This document shows, in pieces, positions 48,291 to 49,997 of a stretch of DNA of 49,997 nt. The position numbers and the translations under genes were made by a program. Source of the DNA: Campylobacteraceae bacterium (lineage in GTDB: Bacteria > Campylobacterota > Campylobacteria > Campylobacterales > Arcobacteraceae); contig JABSOL010000004.1 in assembly GCA_013215985.1 (NCBI GenBank), forward strand, positions 1-49,997, written 5' to 3'. The stretch's first letter is position 1; every line of letters begins with the position of its first letter. Under the pieces are notes generated by a model. The model was not told the origin of the DNA, ran no database searches, and saw only the letters and a list, made by a program, of their open reading frames with translations.

Positions 48291-49997
48291 ACAAATTGGG
48301 CATATCTTATTTAATAAGATTTTTTTAGGATATGTTCTTATTGCGATAATTTTTACAAGTTATCATATTTATGCACAGTATTCTTTGGCAAAGAATACTG
48401 TTTTAAAAGATATGCAAACGATTGAAAAAGCATTTTATAATGGACTTGCCAATAGTATTTGGCATTTGGATGAAAAACAAATAAGTTCCAATGCACAAGC
48501 TATTGAATCAATACAAGGTATTGTTGGAGTATCTATAATTAGTGTAAATAATGAAGTTCTTTCTCAAAAAGGAAATCTATCTTTAGAAGATAAAAAGTAT
48601 AAAATTTTTCTTTACAAAAGAAATGAAAACATAAAATTTAGCAATGGCTTAATAAAGCATACTTTTGAAATAATACATGAAGAGTTTTCAAAAGGTGAAG
48701 TTCTTGGAATGGTAACTATTTATACCTCTGAAACTGCAATATATTCAATTATAAAAGAGAGTTTAATTTTTATTTTGATTTATACCTTTATAATTATAAT
48801 TGTTCTATGGGTATTATTCATTCATTTTGCAAATAAGTTATTAACAAATCCACTTCATCAAATAATACAAGCTACAGAAAAATTGAGTATAATTGAGTAC
48901 AAAGAGATAAGATTAAATCATAATGATAACAGCAGAAGCGAATTAGATATTTTGGTTGATACCTTCAACAAAATGTCAAAAAGAATTATAGATTCATTTA
49001 GTAAATTAAAAGAACAAAAAAATAAATTAATAGATGCAAACAAATATCAAACTGACTTCTTGGCAAATATGAGTCATGAATTAAAAACTCCTCTAAATTC
49101 TATCAATATTATATCTGCTGTCATGTCAAAAAACAGTAATGGTGAATTAAATAATAGTCAAGTGAAAAACTTAAATATAATTAATAAAGCAGGACAAGAC
49201 TTATTACTTTTGATAAATGATATTTTAGATGTTTCAAAAATAGAAGCGGGAGAATTATCAGTAATTTATGAAAAAGTTGATCTAACAATACTTACTAACG
49301 ATATATATAATACAATGAAACCAATAGCAATAAATCAAAAAATTATTTTAGAAAAAGACATAAGATTAAAAGAAAAAATTATTATTTCTGATTCTAAAAT
49401 AATAAAACAAATAGTCCAAAATCTACTCAGTAATGCAATAAAATTCACACATAAAGGTAAGGTTTCTTTTAATATATATCAAAATAATTTAAATATTTTT
49501 ATTGAGATAATTGATACAGGAATTGGAATACCAGCAAATAAAAATAAACATATTTTTGATAGATTTAAACAAGTAGATGGTAGTAAAACAAGAAAATATG
49601 GAGGTACTGGTTTAGGATTAGCAATTTCAAAAGAATTAGCTTCTCTTTTAGATGGAGATTTAACCATGAGCAGCACAGAGGGAGAAGGTAGTGTCTTTAA
49701 ACTAACTATACCCATAAAAACAAATGATATTATTCAGGAAAAAAAAGAAGAAAAGCATAAAACTAAAAATGAAAAAACAACTTTTGATGAGATAGGACTA
49801 TTATCAAATGTAAATGATAAGTTATATACAATGCAAAAGATTAAAGTTTTTCTTTTTAATAATAATCCAGTTGAATTTTTCAGTTTAATTATTACATTAA
49901 AAAAAGAGAAATATATTAAATTATTACTGCTAAAAGATAAAGCTTCTGTTAATGTAGAATTGTTAATAGTAGAGAAAAGTATATTAATTTTTGATTT
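48277..49997 (+). CDS. Membrane sensor histidine kinase (runs off the window; absent from the ORF track)
   Basis: ATG at 48277 overlaps the SBP gene; MQNNKQIGHILFNKIFLGYVLIAIIFTSYHIY; FLANMSHELKTPLNSINII; NAIKFTHKG; DTGIGIP; GGTGLGLAIS. Confidence 0.88.
   Translation, partial: MQNNKQIGHILFNKIFLGYVLIAIIFTSYHIYAQYSLAKNTVLKDMQTIEKAFYNGLANSIWHLDEKQISSNAQAIESIQGIVGVSIISVNNEVLSQKGNLSLEDKKYKIFLYKRNENIKFSNGLIKHTFEIIHEEFSKGEVLGMVTIYTSETAIYSIIKESLIFILIYTFIIIIVLWVLFIHFANKLLTNPLHQIIQATEKLSIIEYKEIRLNHNDNSRSELDILVDTFNKMSKRIIDSFSKLKEQKNKLIDANKYQTDFLANMSHELKTPLNSINIISAVMSKNSNGELNNSQVKNLNIINKAGQDLLLLINDILDVSKIEAGELSVIYEKVDLTILTNDIYNTMKPIAINQKIILEKDIRLKEKIIISDSKIIKQIVQNLLSNAIKFTHKGKVSFNIYQNNLNIFIEIIDTGIGIPANKNKHIFDRFKQVDGSKTRKYGGTGLGLAISKELASLLDGDLTMSSTEGEGSVFKLTIPIKTNDIIQEKKEEKHKTKNEKTTFDEIGLLSNVNDKLYTMQKIKVFLFNNNPVEFFSLIITLKKEKYIKLLLLKDKASVNVELLIVEKSILIFD

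Noticed and set aside
41246-49715. Minus-strand ORFs at 41246, 42839, 46306, 47077 and 49479
   Set aside because: Antisense of sugar transferase and kinase domains; common artefact
1-49997. CRISPR arrays, rRNA operons, IS transposases
   Set aside because: None seen: no regularly spaced 25-40 bp repeats, no rRNA-like sequence, no transposase motifs in the ORF set

Overview
AT-rich window from a Campylobacterota-type (Arcobacter-like, inferred from gene content and style) chromosome. Four parts are visible. (1) 1-5905: core-type genes (L-lactate permease, DnaJ-domain and SprT-like proteins, a YgiN-like monooxygenase, a PFK with an unusual GGNGS loop, a repeat protein) ending in tRNA-Leu(CAA). 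(2) About 5900-17508: an accessory island starting exactly at the tRNA-Leu 3' end and bounded by a 15-bp direct repeat (gtaccacctaaataa at 5900 and 17494). It has no recognisable integrase. It carries a decayed T7-like DNA polymerase, a divergent family-A polymerase-like protein, an HUH-type Rep plus AlpA/CI-like regulators with a nested inverted-repeat element upstream of rep, an uncharacterised NA37-like/membrane two-gene cassette, RloA/RloB, and an apparently autoregulated Fic protein plus HTH protein. (3) About 17860-41882: a large exopolysaccharide locus (Wzc-, Wza-, Wzy- and Wzx-like proteins, many glycosyltransferases, GDP-mannose synthesis) with an embedded STAS/RsbW/RsbU partner-switching module and a degenerate-PGT/GT26/PGT tripartite protein. 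(4) 41939-49997: a second STAS protein, an LbH protein, three soluble histidine kinases or hybrids, an OmpR-family regulator, and an SBP plus sensor kinase cut by the window end. The most notable signal is a shared tandem motif, TTGCA-N6-TTGCA (11-bp period), at the head of five separate transcription units of the EPS/signalling locus. In four of the five it is followed after 11 bp by a -10-like hexamer. It looks like a PhoB/OmpR-type regulator box defining a locus-specific regulon. All family assignments are by reading motifs; no searches were run.
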